Shown here: positions 44,388 through 57,229 of the stretch, piece after piece
Layout of the letters: every line of letters starts with the position of its first letter
Numbering within the stretch: position 1 is the stretch's first letter
Source of the DNA: Gordionus sp. m RMFG-2023
Taxonomy: Eukaryota; Nematomorpha; Gordioida; Chordodea; Parachordodidae
DNA: 64,000 nt
Reading direction: 5' to 3'
NCBI RefSeq assembly: GCF_954871325.1
Contig: NC_088777.1
Location: 42,695,366 to 42,759,365, forward strand
Notes under the pieces: model-generated
The model's input: only the letters and a program-made list of their open reading frames with translations
What the model was told of the DNA's origin: nothing
The model's database searches: none
Program-made: the position numbers and the translations under genes

Positions 44388-47300
44388 CTATGTATTCGAA
44401 AAAAGATATAATATATAAGGTCTATGCGTGGCGTGTACGTCATTATCTACAACATTATATCATAAAATTTAAAAGAACAAAAAAATAGAGAGTTTCTTAC
44501 GTAATAGATTGTATTTTATAAAAAAAATTGGGGCAAAAATTTAAACACATAGAAATACTTTTTTTCTTTATATAATTTCATAAATCTTGAATTTATTTGT
44601 ATATCACCTTATATTAATAATGGGTGTCTATTTGATAATGAACCTTTAATTTTAAATATGGCTATAAAGAAACATTTATAAAATTACATAATGTTAAAGG
44701 AAGTAATTAATAATAGTAAGTGAGGCTTATTATAAGTGCTTTTAAATTGAGCGTTTCTAATGTTTAGATTAAAATAAAATACAGTTTTTCAAATGATATC
44801 TTTCTAAACGGCGAAGTTTTAATCTTGCGTTAAAAACTTCATTTATTTGAGTTAATATAAAAAAAAATTCACGAAATACCTTTCCAATTTGAGTGCATTG
44901 TCACCCCTTATTAGCAAAAGATGTATTTATGATTAAAAGTTTTCATATTAAAGGTTTTCCAGCAGCCTTAACTGTTAAAAATTTTTGTTTATATCTTTTT
45001 ATACTAAAAGATTAATTTTTTCAATCTAATCTAATATTCCATTGATTCGATTTATATTATTTTCTTAAGTAAAACTATAGAAGTAAAAGCTTATAATATT
45101 ATAAAGAGCTAAATTAAACAATTTATAAAAAAAATCAAAAAATCTGTAACTTGTAAATGGAGAATGATTAATTCAAGATTTCATTTTGTATCAAAACTTA
45201 TGTTTTATTTTAAAGCAAATCTTAGAATTTCTATTTCTATTTCAATTTTAAATAATTATATAATTTTATGTTATGATAATTAAAATTATAAAAAATATAT
45301 ATATAAGAATTACTTGGCTGGCATTCTCTGTACACTATCTATCAATAACGCTCAATAAGAAACAATTTAATTTTTTTTAAAATTTTTTAAAATAAAAACA
45401 ATTTTTATATTCTTTAAAATCAAAATTTATTTATCAGCCTATTAATATTATTACGTTTTTTCCTTCTACGAAATAATGTTTAAAATTCTCTAAAAATAAA
45501 AATTAAATTATACTCATCAATTATAAGACAAACATAGGTAGATAAAAAGATAAACAAAGTGTATACGAGAAATAAATAATAAATTCTTTCGTGATATCTT
45601 TTTGAGAGAAGATGAGATTGATTTATAAAATATTTATCAACAATTAAATATAGTGTTTTATTTTATTAAATAACATAAATATATTGCGCCTATTAAAACG
45701 AGCAAATAAGACAGTTAAACCCTGAAAAATATGAAGAAATTACTTAATATAATTATTTATTAAGCATAATTAATATTTTTTTAAAGTTAGAAAGAAAACA
45801 CATTTTCTATGCCCTCATTCTATACCACCCCCTCTCAACCTTCCCTTAAAGATTTGAGAAGTTTCGAATATATGATAATTAATTAGTATACTTTAAAAAT
45901 TCTTCAAAATAAAGGAATATAAATTTAATAACTAAGAAAAAAATGGAGTTCTTAACCCGGCCAAAGGGTTGCAGAAAGCGAGCCTAAATCCTCCCAATAA
46001 GGCTAATTAAAAGCCCCCACCCCCTCAATATGAAATTCCTGTGTTAGATTATAAAATCCTTCTAGATTTTTTTAAAGTTAAAATAATAGTAAAAGTTGAT
46101 TTTATTAAGATGAATAATTTAATTTATGGGTGTATAATGAGATAGGATCGTATCAATTTGTGTTATGTCAAAAAATGTCATAAAATAATTTTGAAAAAGA
46201 TAAATTCCATTTCTTGTTCGAAAATGTAATTTTGTTAATTGAACATGTTTTGATGTTTTAGGGTACATGTGTATTTTTAACTATTTATTTTGTTTACCTA
46301 ACAAACGAAAAACGCGAATCAATTTTTCTTAAACAAAAACTCCAATTAGAAATTTTTAAACATAATTATACCTGTTTTTTAGGAACATTTTTACTATAAG
46401 CTCTTTTTAGAGCCATCGATATTTTTAAAATATACATTCACTTTTAATATATATTCATCTTTTATTTTTATATTTTGTTTACATGTTTTAAAGATAAATG
46501 AATAATAATTAATAAAAATTAAAAAAAAAAAATGGAATAAAATATATTTGTTTCTTAACCTTTTGATAACAACTAGTTTATTTACTATAAATGGGTTTGT
46601 TAAAAATATGAACACAATTATTTTCGGATAAGAAATTGTATAAATTATTAATAATAATTTTTTTTTAAAATAACCGGCACTCATAGGTTGATTGGCCATA
46701 AGACTAAGAGGACAATTGACCCAAAGATCGCTAGAAATTATTAAAAGTTACATAAAAACAGCATTGACATGAGGAGAGGGAAAATAAGCTAGAGAATTAA
46801 AATTTATATATTTTTTATCACCATTAATTTTTAAAATTTTTTAAAAAATATTATAAATAAATTTAATAAGGGAACTGAAGTTGTTTAAAATCTGAAATTT
46901 TAACAATCTTATACCCCCAACCTGGGAATATAGTACATGCATCCATTAAAAATGGGAGTGATGAATACCATGGTTATAACAATATTTGCTTTTTTAAAAA
47001 CATATAAAATTATTAATACCATCCTATAAAATGCCAATAAGCAAATTTTAGGAGTGGAGCTGAAAAATTAAGAGGAAAATATTGCAAGCTATAAAGTGCA
47101 TGCTTTTGATTCAAAACAATTTGAATTTTTTCTCTAAATTCAATGCAAAGTACTTTTACCTCGAAGAAGCAACAACATCATTTTTTTTTATGTTACAGAA
47201 ATCTACCACCCTTTCAAAAGAAATAGACGATCTTAAAAAAAATCTTTATTTTATTAGTTTGATCATCCTCTCATCCATAAGAAAATAATTACAAATTTAT

Positions 47301-47407
47301 TAAAGAATGGAAGTTATCAATCTCCCGATTCTGAAATAATAAAATCATGTCAAAAATTGGCCTCCAGTTACACCGTGCTCGGAAAGTGTTTTCTGGTTAT
47401 CAATAGG

Positions 47408-47480
47408 CAGGGGCGGACTGGCCATTAAGCCTAGTGGGAGAGAAAAAGTCCCACGAGGCCTCGAGATTACAATAAAATCG
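47408..47480. mobile_element. Single end of a CAGGGGCGGACTGGCC element
   Basis: CAGGGGCGGACTGGCC is a widespread animal hAT-type terminus. It is followed by TGGGAGAGAAAAAGTCCCAC. The opposite end is not seen nearby. Confidence 0.4.
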
Positions 47481-47979
47481 GAGGCCTTAAGAGATTTTTT
47501 TATAAAATATTTTTTTATTATTATTAAAAAAGGTTTCAAATTATGAATAAATTTGGAAGGAGCAGCAAATAAACTGAATTCGTTTTTTGCAAACTTAAAT
47601 TACGTGAATATCAGATAGTATTTATATTTGGTGTTGAGGACTATTTATTGAAAAAAAAAATTTATAAAAGGATATTGATGTGGATATAAAGTGTGACTAG
47701 TTAATAGGTTCAAAAATCATTTAAAAAATTTGTAATATGCGATGTTGAGCACGTCAAAAGACATTTTTTTAGATTAAACGACAAACGTGCGCTAATATAA
47801 CCACTATAAGTGTGCACTACATATATAGCAACAATTTTGAAACGAAAAAGAATTTTGATGCTAAAGTTTTATTAAATATACAAAAGGACAATTTTAACAT
47901 TAACATTATTAAGGGCTCAAATATTTTTGAAATAATTGAGCCCTATTAAAATATTTATAAACAAGAAATTTAGGCATCC

Positions 47980-48186
47980 TAACAGCGTGGAGAAAAGTCG
48001 AATTTAAAAACGGCTAACTCAATGTTTTATCCCGAAAAATATTAAGGAAACCTGAAGATTTTGCTCATAGATGGCACACAGGTTTATACATAGCGATATC
48101 ACAATACTTAGGCAATATTTTTCTGTCGAAAATATTCAGTTGGGAGTTTTTAAAATCGGTTCAAATGAACCGTTTAACAACATTAT
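47980..48186. mobile_element. MITE, TGTTAAACGGCT family
   Basis: The right end GAACCGTTTAACAACATTAT and the core TTGCTCATAGATGGCACAC are clear. The left end (CGGCTAACTCAATG region) is worn. Confidence 0.45.
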
Positions 48187-49416
48187 TCGCCTAAATGATG
48201 CTTTTAAATCTACCGAATTGAGGTATATAGTGATATATCGAAATTTTTTAAAAAAAATTAACATCTTCTAGCGGGTGTCCAATATATCTATTGACATATC
48301 AGCAGAAACAAAGAGTGAAGATAAAAGAAATTTAAGCCTATATGAGAAAAATTTGCAGTGTTGGTAGCCAAATGCCAAACAAAGTGGAAGCAAGCATATC
48401 TGCACAAATCAACTTATATATTGAATACAAATATTTCAATATTTTACTTTATCTTTTATACAAGTGAGTTGTGTACGAACTTAGGGTAAATTAAAAAATT
48501 GCTAACCTATATTGTTCAGAATAATCTAAATAGAAGTCTTTTTAATTATGGCAGTTGGAATTAGAAAGAAAAGTAAAATTTTTGATTATTTGTGTAAATT
48601 TTTAATCTTTGTCTAATTTATATAACGATAAATTTTCGATATCAAAGACAAGTAAAGAATATCTCATAATTCTTGTTATTTCGGCGACTGAAAGGAGATA
48701 TCTTAGCTATCCTCTCTTCCTAATATTGGAAGACTTTTTTCCTATCACGGGTCTTTCTCTTAATATCTTTAAATATGAGATTTGATTAGCTTCTCATTTC
48801 TTCCTCCCATCTCTCATCCATTCTATGCTATCTCCGATTTCACTCATCTTTCGTAGCTCATTCTCTCGGCACCATAAAAAACCTAGAACATTTTTTAAAA
48901 TTATATTTGTGTATCGAATCGAGAACACTCATTGTCTTGTTTTAACCACTCCAATTTAGCAAATTAAGATCACCCCTTAAATTAAAGTTGTAAATTGTAA
49001 ATTCAAGATTTCATTGATTTTCTTATAAATTAATTATACTTTTGTAGCCAGTATTCTTTCTTAAGAGTATATTTATGAACACTTTATGATAAAGAAATTT
49101 AAAAAAAGTAATTGTATATTGCTATTTTTATTATTTATAAAGTATCTCCGTTTTTATAAAACATGATTTAATTTTGTTTACAAATAATGAGATTAAGAAA
49201 AAATATATATCAATCTTCAAAAACGAAATAATGGAGCTACCGGTGATCTACATCGGAACCAGCCTGGGCAGGTAATTTATGGGAACAAATTTTTTGAGTT
49301 GGACAACATTTGTTATATACATGAATTCTGCTATTTCAATGATAATCCGAGTATAGTGTTTAAGGAGCTTATTCAAAAAAAATGAAAAAAATGTGAGAAT
49401 ACAAATATAAACATAA

Positions 49417-49665
49417 TCATAATATAGCTATTATAATTTTGAATAGCTCTTTGATGTCTAAGATGTTTGTGCTAATGTAGGGGCTAAGGGATCTATACAG
49501 GAATAGTCCCATATCCATTGAACACATTTTTATACCTATAATTTCCTCTATATTAGCCACATTTGGTGGCCGTGCTTTCAAGGAACTCAGTTCTCTTATT
49601 AGTAAAATCACTGATGAACTGGAAGGTCTCATAGGCAAAGATTCTCCATTGTCATCATAAATCGA
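49417..49665 (-). CDS. Possible exon of unknown gene
   Basis: A minus-strand frame reads YDDNGESLPMRPSSSS, then VILLIRELSSLKARPPNVAN, then IEEIIGIKMC and ends at a TAA at 49417. The composition is protein-like and unlike the surrounding A+T-rich shadow frames. I recognise no family and no partner exons. It could be a terminal exon of a gene lying further right or a piece of an element. Confidence 0.25.
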   Translation of the reverse strand, partial: SIYDDNGESLPMRPSSSSVILLIRELSSLKARPPNVANIEEIIGIKMCSMDMGLFLYRSLSPYISTNILDIKELFKIIIAIL

Positions 49666-49722
49666 TTTGCATCACTGAAGCCTCCTTCCTAAGGAGTTAG
49701 CTTAACTTTTTTAAAAAATCCT

Positions 49723-49800
49723 TTTTACATGTTTTTTTTGTATATAATAATCATTTTTACATATTTTTTTTGTATATAATAATCATTTTTACATATTTAT
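49723..49800. repeat. Tandem repeat, 33-bp unit
   Basis: Two and a half copies of TTTTTACATATTTTTTTTGT plus ATATAATAATCA. Shortly after, at about 49888-49922, an 18-bp phrase (TTTCAAATTCTGATAATA) is also doubled. Confidence 0.7.
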
Positions 49801-50240
49801 TGTAATTATAGTTTATTTTAAAATATATAAATATATATCTCGTTTTTATATTAATAATAAAAAGTTTGGAACCATCAGTCCCATGTTTCAAATTCTGATA
49901 ATATTTCAAATTCTGATAATAATGAAAGGGTTAAGGTAGGTGTGTTTTTCGATATAGTATTTTTTTAAATGGCTACAAGTTACTTAATTATGTAGTCAAG
50001 CTATAGCTACCTTTAGAAAAACTTAGTTAACCTGTAATAGCCATCGAAAATAAATATCTATAGCTGTAGTTTAGTTGCATTTGTAGTCATCTACTTTTCA
50101 ATCTTGTAAAATAATATACCTTTAAGAAATTCAAATTTTTTAAACGTATTATAAAAAATTATTTCTCTCTTTGTCTTTTCTGAAGCATAAGTCAGTTCTT
50201 AAAATATTAAATCCAAGGGCGCGCCAAAGACGGTAGACAG

Positions 50241-50971
50241 TAGTGAAGGTCAACGGTCCGGTCCTATTGGTCTTAGACCGGGACCGGACCGATTGTCGGG
50301 CCGGTCTTTTTTGAGGCCCGTGGTCCGGACCGGTCTTTTATTATTATTTAAGTTTGCTTTAAAATTCAATTAATATAATTTTTTTGTATATTTTATTTTA
50401 TGATATTTTTCTAGATGAGTTATTTTAGATTTTGTTAATTTTTATTTTACAATATGAAAACCATAAGTTTGTCCAATAGTCACAATAAAAAACATAGAGT
50501 ATGTGTTCACTGCAGTACCAAATTTAATGTATCGTCAGCAACAAGTAACAAAATAATTGTTTATAATTTTTTAAGCAATAAATTAATCAAAATAAGCAGT
50601 ATTATTATTAAAATATTTTGATTATTATTTATATAGTTATATTTTTTTAAGAAACTGTCTGAATAATTCATTGTCAAAATAACTTAACATTATTCTTAAT
50701 AAAATAATTAGGTACCTTAAGCAGACATATGAATAAACATAAAATATATACTTCTAATGATGAAAATGAAAATATCTCAAAAACATAATCTACTCTTAAT
50801 TTTAATATGCCCTCCCAAAATCACTTTCTTCATTACCATTGGATAAATTTTATTGTTTATATAATACTCTTATATTTAATAAAATGATAATACAAATGGT
50901 CTATTTATTTAGGACCACGGTCTGGATCAATCTTTTTCTTAAGGACCGAAGACCGGACCGTGACCTTCACT
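50241..50971 (+). mobile_element. hAT element with perfect 8-bp duplications and an intron-split BED finger
   Basis: A 731-bp element. The ends TAGTGAAGGTCAACGGTCCG and CCGTGACCTTCACTA are inverted repeats, with many GGTCCGGACCGGTC subterminal repeats. Flanked by GTAGACAG on both sides (50233-50240, 50972-50979), identical, so the insertion is fairly young. The plus strand encodes VCVHCSTKFNVSSA near 50493-50534 and TLSRHMNKHK near 50714-50742. Joining across a GTAACA...TTAG intron (about 50545-50711) gives the full BED pattern CxxC...SxSTxxxRHxxxH. The catalytic region is missing: a non-autonomous derivative. Confidence 0.85.
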
Positions 50972-51769
50972 AGTAGACAGTCCGGATGGTAGTTTGATCT
51001 CCAATTTTAAATCAAAATTTTCATATATTGGAATGAAGAACTGAATGCGACATAATTACCATGTTTGTATTGTCTGTCTATAAATTAAATGTAACTGCAT
51101 TTGGTTTAGAATAAATATGATTAAGCACCAGTTCTCCTTCATCGATCGGGTAGTTCTAAAAATATTTATTAATTTTATATTTAAAAAAAAGAAATGAATG
51201 ATTTTATATTAAATATGGTATCTAATTCTAACCCTTTAAAAATCAATCATTCCTGTATTGTTTGGAATCAAATGCCATTAACTGCAGGAAACACATCGGG
51301 ATATAGTTTGGCTATATTTAATTATTTTTATGTAGATTTTATTAGCTTGTTATATTAAAAAATTTATATGAACTTAGTTTAAATTTTAAATTATTAACAA
51401 AGGATACTGTTAAATTGCGAGAAAATGGATTTTATAATATCTTGGGCGTGATTATTGCCATTATAAAATAATTATGAAAAATATAATAAAAAAATAAATG
51501 GTATTATAAGAATATGCTAAATAAGACCAGATTTATAGTAACCGCGATGCCGCTCAAAAATAACGAGCCACCGCGTCGCTAATTAGATCATCTTAGATTA
51601 TACAGCTACGCTATATAAAGTGTTAAATTACTCATCGCTTGAACGACATGGCGGTCGAGGTTAGATTCATATTAAATTTTAAAAAATATATCTCCATTCG
51701 AAATGATAAACAATTTAAAATATTTCGATTCAGTTAAATGCTAATCAGGCAATACATATTGGAGCATCC

Positions 51770-52200
51770 AGATAACAGTACTTCTATCACTTTTTCTTAT
51801 TTTGCCATTACAAACGGGATGAATCCCTAGGATTTACTAAATCCGCACTAAATATTGGTATAAATTTCATAATTACTGCTTCCATAAGTTTGTCCGACTT
51901 CACGGTTAAGGCATGATATAATAATTTTTATTTGGTTATTTATATTGTGGTTGACTAAATTGATTAAATAATTAATAATTAAGGCACTAAATATTACGGC
52001 TAACCAGATATTTAGACCCTTCTTTACTATCCCTTCTGGCATGATGCCTTTGCCAATTTTTTTGCATATTTCACCAATAATAACCTCTATCCCATAGCGC
52101 TATATAATGATTTTGGTTTAAGTTTCAGTATTATTTTTTAAACATTAGCTCGCTTCACGCTTAAAGCGTAACGCCATCATTTTCATTTTGCTAATAACTC
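51770..52200. repeat. Copies of the approximately 280-bp degenerate repeat
   Basis: Shares GACTTCACGGTTAAGGCATG, then CCCTTCTGGCATGATGCC, then CGCTTCACGCTTAAAGCGTA with the units at 30020-30720. Non-coding. Confidence 0.45.
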
Positions 52201-52267
52201 GGAATAAAAATGACTTCAGTCTCTTTCAAGTCCCCTTGTGTCATTTTTATGAGCTTAATCTTCAGAC

Positions 52268-52347
52268 TTGCTTAATATTTTATTTGATAAAATATTGAGT
52301 TCGCCGTTTGTAAAAATGGGCTCAAATAGAGCCGTTTAACAACACTA
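52268..52347. mobile_element. Half MITE, TGTTAAACGGCT family
   Basis: Only the right arm is clear: ATTGAGTTCGCCGTTTG, GGGCTCAAATAGAGCCG, TTTAACAACACTACTC. Confidence 0.4.
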
Positions 52348-52667
52348 CTCATAATTATAAAAAAAATTTTTATGGTTGGCATTATGTTCAGAATTATTAT
52401 TATTAAACGATGAGCGTAATTATGTATATTCTATTTATATCTATGTAGAAACGAGATTATGTAATTATATCTAGTCAGTTACAAGAATAAAATATAAAAT
52501 GTTTATAAGCAAATTATAAAAACAAGTATATATGAGTTAAAATTGCAATGGCCTCGAATACTTTTTATTTAATATTGGTTTTACACTGAAATCATTCCTT
52601 ATTTTATATTTTAATTTTTTTTCTTCTAATTTTATTATTAATTATGTTAAGTTAACAAATGATGTCT

Positions 52668-52876
52668 ACTGGATTGGCGATTAATTAATTAATTAAAAGT
52701 GAAAAATATAGGAGTAAGCTGTAACGCCATTTTGTGGTTTTCACGTGGACTAATTGTTTTATTTATCATTATGCACATTAATGTAATTTAATCGACTAGT
52801 TAAAACCACAAAATGGCGTTATGGCTAATTCCTATGTATTAGCCCTTATTATTCAATAAATTATTGACAATCTAGT
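52668..52876. mobile_element. Palindromic MITE, ends ACTxxATTGGCGATT
   Basis: The left end ACTGGATTGGCGATTAATTA mirrors the right end (reverse complement ACTAGATTGTCAATAATTTA). An inner pair GTAACGCCATTTTGTGGTTT and AAACCACAAAATGGCGTTA also mirrors. 209 bp, non-coding. A sister copy is at 62747-62940. Confidence 0.65.
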
Positions 52877-55800
52877 AGTATATTTATACATTTGTGTTAA
52901 ACTCATTATTCATAATGTTCCTATAATTTTGAAAGGTACACAAAAAAAACGTTTAAAGATAACCTAACTCTTTTGTAGTTTAAACCACAAAGTTGGGTCA
53001 ATATAATATAATTTTATTGTAAATAAAATAATATTTGCTTAGCACGGGTCAAGCTTTGGGTCAGATCACATATTTAATCACCAAAATTTTTATTATTCAT
53101 CTAATCTAATTGAAAATCCATAAAAACATATACTAATAAATAAAACACAGTTAATAGCGATTATCTTCTAGAGCGCTATCTAATGTACCATCAGTAGTTA
53201 AAAAAAATAGAGAGGGAATAAAAAGATATGTTTACTCATAAACAGAAAGAGAAAACGAATTGCAAGACTATAGTAGAATTTCTTCATTTGGTTTTTTTAT
53301 AGTAAATAAAATTTTTCCCTAAATTTTTGTAATTTTTTACAAATGAACAAATAGGCCAGAAAGAAAACTAACATTTGATTATAACTGTTCAAAAAAAATA
53401 AACATGACCTACAGAACATCAAATTTTAATTCATGAGAGGGGGGGAGGGGAGGGGGATTCTTTGTTAAAACTAAATCAAAAAATGTTGGGAGTAATAGAA
53501 AGTGCCTCATAAACTTTTAACTCATGATGGTTTGGAATAACAATTAAAAACTCTAATATATGAACGGAGCAAATGTTCTATGACTAGAGAATTTGTCAAT
53601 GAGCAAATCCATTTTGATAAAGAACAATACATTATCAAAGATTACGTTAATATTTTTTATCTAATATCTTTAGAAGTAAGCTTTCTAATTCCTCAGGATA
53701 ATGCATCTTGCCATGAGTCAAAATCAACAAGTGTGCAAAATAGATATTAATATGATGATATGGCCAGCATTGTCTACTAACCTCAAACCTATATAAGACA
53801 TCTGTAATACATTGGAATAATAAGTAACTGAAAGCTTAAGATATTAATCGTCTAAACAGTTTAACCCTGAAAAGAAATTTTAGCTTCATTCCTCTGTGAC
53901 CTGATTTTCAGCTACTCAGAGGATATTAATTGCAATTACGATACGACTTAATGAACAAAGGTATCTGACAAAACTTTATGTTTTTAATAAGAGGATAATT
54001 TTTCAGGAAAGGATATATATTAAAGCAAAATGCTGAGTTAATTCCCCACCCAAGATATTTTTCCCTCTATATATGAAGACAAATTACTTTTACCCCCCCC
54101 CCCCCACCTGATTCTACTCCATACATATAAGATACTAGCAAATAGTTAGGCATTTATTTTGTAAATTTTTTATAATCGATATAATAATGAATAAACTATA
54201 TTTTTAAGTTTAAAAAAATGTTAATTTAAATTATTTTAGAATTTTAAACTTTATGGATTTAAATTTTGAAGGGGGCCAATATGTGAAAATTAGAGTAAAT
54301 AATATTGATAGTTTAAAATATTTTCCGTCATGTCAAAAATTAATAATACTTAGTTTTACATTTATAAACAACTTAATTAATTTTTTTACTGTTATTTTTT
54401 AAAAAGTAGAATATTTTTTTACAACAATAAATCACCTAAAAAATATACAAAAAAATAAGTATAAATATAAAAAATTAGATTAGCAATAAGAAGATCTAGC
54501 AACCTTCAATATTTATAAATAAAATTTAGTTTATTAACGAAAAGAATAAAATTTGACTAAAATTTACCTTTATTTCCTCTTTTTTGAATATTTAAAAGTT
54601 CTTTAGAATAATTAATATTTGTATTTTAGTATTCTAGATATTTAAATTGCACCCCAACATATTTAAAATTGTTAAGAATTTGCTATTTTAAGTTAAGTTT
54701 TATTGTAGTTTATAAACGGAAATTTAGACAAAACCACCATTTATTTAAAATATTGCCATATTAGCTATAAGGAAGATATTAAATTTTTAAAATGAATTCT
54801 AATATTACTATAATAAATAACAATATTCCATTAAATATTTTTTATTAGTTTTAATACTCATTGCCAAAATATTATATTTTTAGATAAATTTTTTTACAAA
54901 TATAAGAAAAAGCATGAATTTTTAACTATTTTGCAGTTGGTCACAGATAAAACCAGTTTTAACTCGTTTAACCAAAAAAAAATTGTCATTAATCTATATT
55001 TTTTTTGTAAAAGTCTTTTCGTTCTTTATTATATTACAATATAATATACATTTTTTTTATAAGGATGTAGATATTCATTAAATGACACCTTTTTATAACA
55101 ATCATATATCACGCTTAACGCTATATATTATTGCTTTTGGGAGGAGAGGGGGATAAAAGTTTCAGGGAAAATAAAGTCGTCAATGGCTTAGGTAGGCCTA
55201 GAAGACACTGTCTATACACTATCAAGAGACAAATGGGGAACTTTTTTTTACATATTAGAATTTTATTTCTTAAATTTTGGATCACTATTTTAGGAGTAGT
55301 CAACCCAAAGATATCTAATAAGACTTAGGATTCGATTATTTATTTAAATGTGTATCATTACAAATTAGCAATTAACACTATTATACATAAAAATGTTATA
55401 CAAACTTATTTTAAAAAATCAGAGTTTCATTTATTTATTAAAATTCTTGTAGGAAACCAGTGTCACCAGCGGATTTGTACTCGACGACGTTTCAAAATGC
55501 ATTTTAATGAATTTTCAGTCCATATCAATATTAAGTCATTGACATTGAGTTAACACTAAATTTTTTTTTGTTTGAATCTATTTAGTTTGATACTTATTAA
55601 TTATAGTATACAATAAGATTACTAATTGACAACTCTGCTACCCCGACTGAACGGGGGAGGGGGCAAATTAGAGAGAAAAACTCGCAAGCTTTGTTTAAGA
55701 GGATGGGGGGGGCAGAATTTTTTATAAAAATTTCTGTATATAATATATTTGGACTTTTGATAAATTGATTTTTAGAATTTTTTTAAAAAAATTATCACTA

Positions 55801-56850
55801 TTATTTTTAATTTTAATTTCTTTACAATATAAGTGATAAATTAGTGGAATATTATCTGATAACCTAAAGTTTTGTGAATTTAAAAATCTTTAATATTTTA
55901 TTAATGGACGTTCTATTTTAGGTGCCATACTTTATAACATTACACTTATTTGACCAAATTATATTTGTTATGTATAAAAATGAACAATATAATCATAAAT
56001 TTATGAATTATAAATTGGAGATAAGGCTTATGTTATAACAATTGTTACTGTAAATTACTAGAAAATTATTGTTATAATATTTATGATTATTTTATTTCGA
56101 AAAAAAAAACAATTTTATTTTGGCTCGGTTTCAATCTAAAAAAAATTCAAGGTCACAGATGAAATGGAATAATCATTATTATAATTATTGCAAACCATTA
56201 AATAAAGCCAATCTGAACATCTCTTTCAAATCGAAACGAGTAGATTTGCAGGAACCGTTACTCGAATCGTTATAAGAAAATGAGAAGTAACAAATCCGAA
56301 TATTTTATAATTTCAAGGACCGGGTTAATGACGGTTTTTTTTCTTCAAATTACATAAATTTTATAATACTATTCAAAATATTTTATATTTTTTATGTAAT
56401 TTATATTTTAAAATAATATTTCTTCGGAATAATTAACAGAACTCGTTTGAAGGGTAACCAGGTCGATAAATACCCTTCTACTAAAAATTATCTTAATCAC
56501 AAAAATATATCCCCATTTTCTAAATTATATAGCCTTAACCTATACATATCTTTGTTTAAAATGGAAATCAAGTAGAAGAGAGAAATAATCTTCTCTTTCC
56601 AAGTAAAAATTGTATAATTATTATTAAATAGCGAACCTTTGGTATCAGGCTACATTAGCCGTGTAATACATTTTGGGTCCGGGGCAAAATAAAGTGACCC
56701 TTAAAAATATCTAATTTACCTAGGTTTAAGAAAAAATTATATAATAATTAACTTAGTTATTTTTAAAATGGGATTTTTGAATAAGTTACTTTGAATATTG
56801 AGGTAGGTAATATTTGTAATGTTTTATACATTTTTGAAAAAATAAAAATT
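52877..56850. other. Intergenic, no gene recognised
   Basis: A+T-rich DNA with short G- or C-tracts (53440-53457, 54094-54107). Open frames are short and without motifs. Nothing else is supported. Confidence 0.5.
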
Positions 56851-57085
56851 TAGTGTTGCTAAACAACTTAATTTAGTCGAATCAAGTTTTTTTGTCAAAT
56901 AATTGACGACCAAAATATAAAATTTTTTTTTTTTTACAGAATCCGTCATATTATCAAAATAAAGATATATGGCGCCTAATTGCCAATAAATAAACAAAAT
57001 TGATTATATTTATAAATTGTAGGAAAAGGATTATACCAAAATTGTAAATACCGGCTCAAGTAGACTCGACTAATTTTGACGCTCA
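56851..57085. mobile_element. Decayed MITE, TGTTAAACGGCT family
   Basis: Starts TAGTGTTGCTAAACAACTTA, and a mirrored but worn arm (ACCGGCTCAAGTAGACTCG) lies near 57050-57070. Confidence 0.3.
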
Positions 57086-57119
57086 AGTTTTTACAAAAAA
57101 AAGAGGAACGGTTACCCTG

Positions 57120-57229
57120 CATTCAAAGTTAGGGCGAATTTGCGGCGAAATTTACAAAATATGCTGTGTTTTTGTATCCATCGTCGTAAATTTTGTTTAT
57201 TTCGCTACTAAATCGCGCCAACGTGAATG
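57120..57229. mobile_element. Hairpin MITE, ends CATTCAxxGTTxGxGCGA
   Basis: 110 bp. Left CATTCAAAGTTAGGGCGAAT plus TTGCGGCGAAATTTAC; right (reverse complement) CATTCACGTTGGCGCGATTT plus AGTAGCGAAATAAAC. Loop about 30 bp. Half copies lie at 2667-2730 and near 5739-5795. Confidence 0.6.

Larger units (their letters stand above)
44450..49200. other. Intergenic, no gene recognised
   Basis: A+T-rich DNA upstream of NF-kB. It holds repeat scraps (45950-46030 G+C-richer block; 47408-47480 hAT-type end; 47980-48186 MITE) and one pyrimidine-rich stretch (48700-48890). Open frames here are short and have no recognisable motif. An upstream NF-kB exon or promoter may lie just beyond 44388 but cannot be pinned down. 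Confidence 0.5.

Noticed and set aside
48071-48271. Plus-strand frame of 66 codons
   Set aside because: It lies on the right arm of a MITE; other copies of the family do not keep the frame.
49233-49390. Plus-strand frame beginning NNGATGDLHRNQPGQ
   Set aside because: The start matches the end of the GTGATCTGTATCGG MITE family seen at 15431, so it is probably translated repeat.
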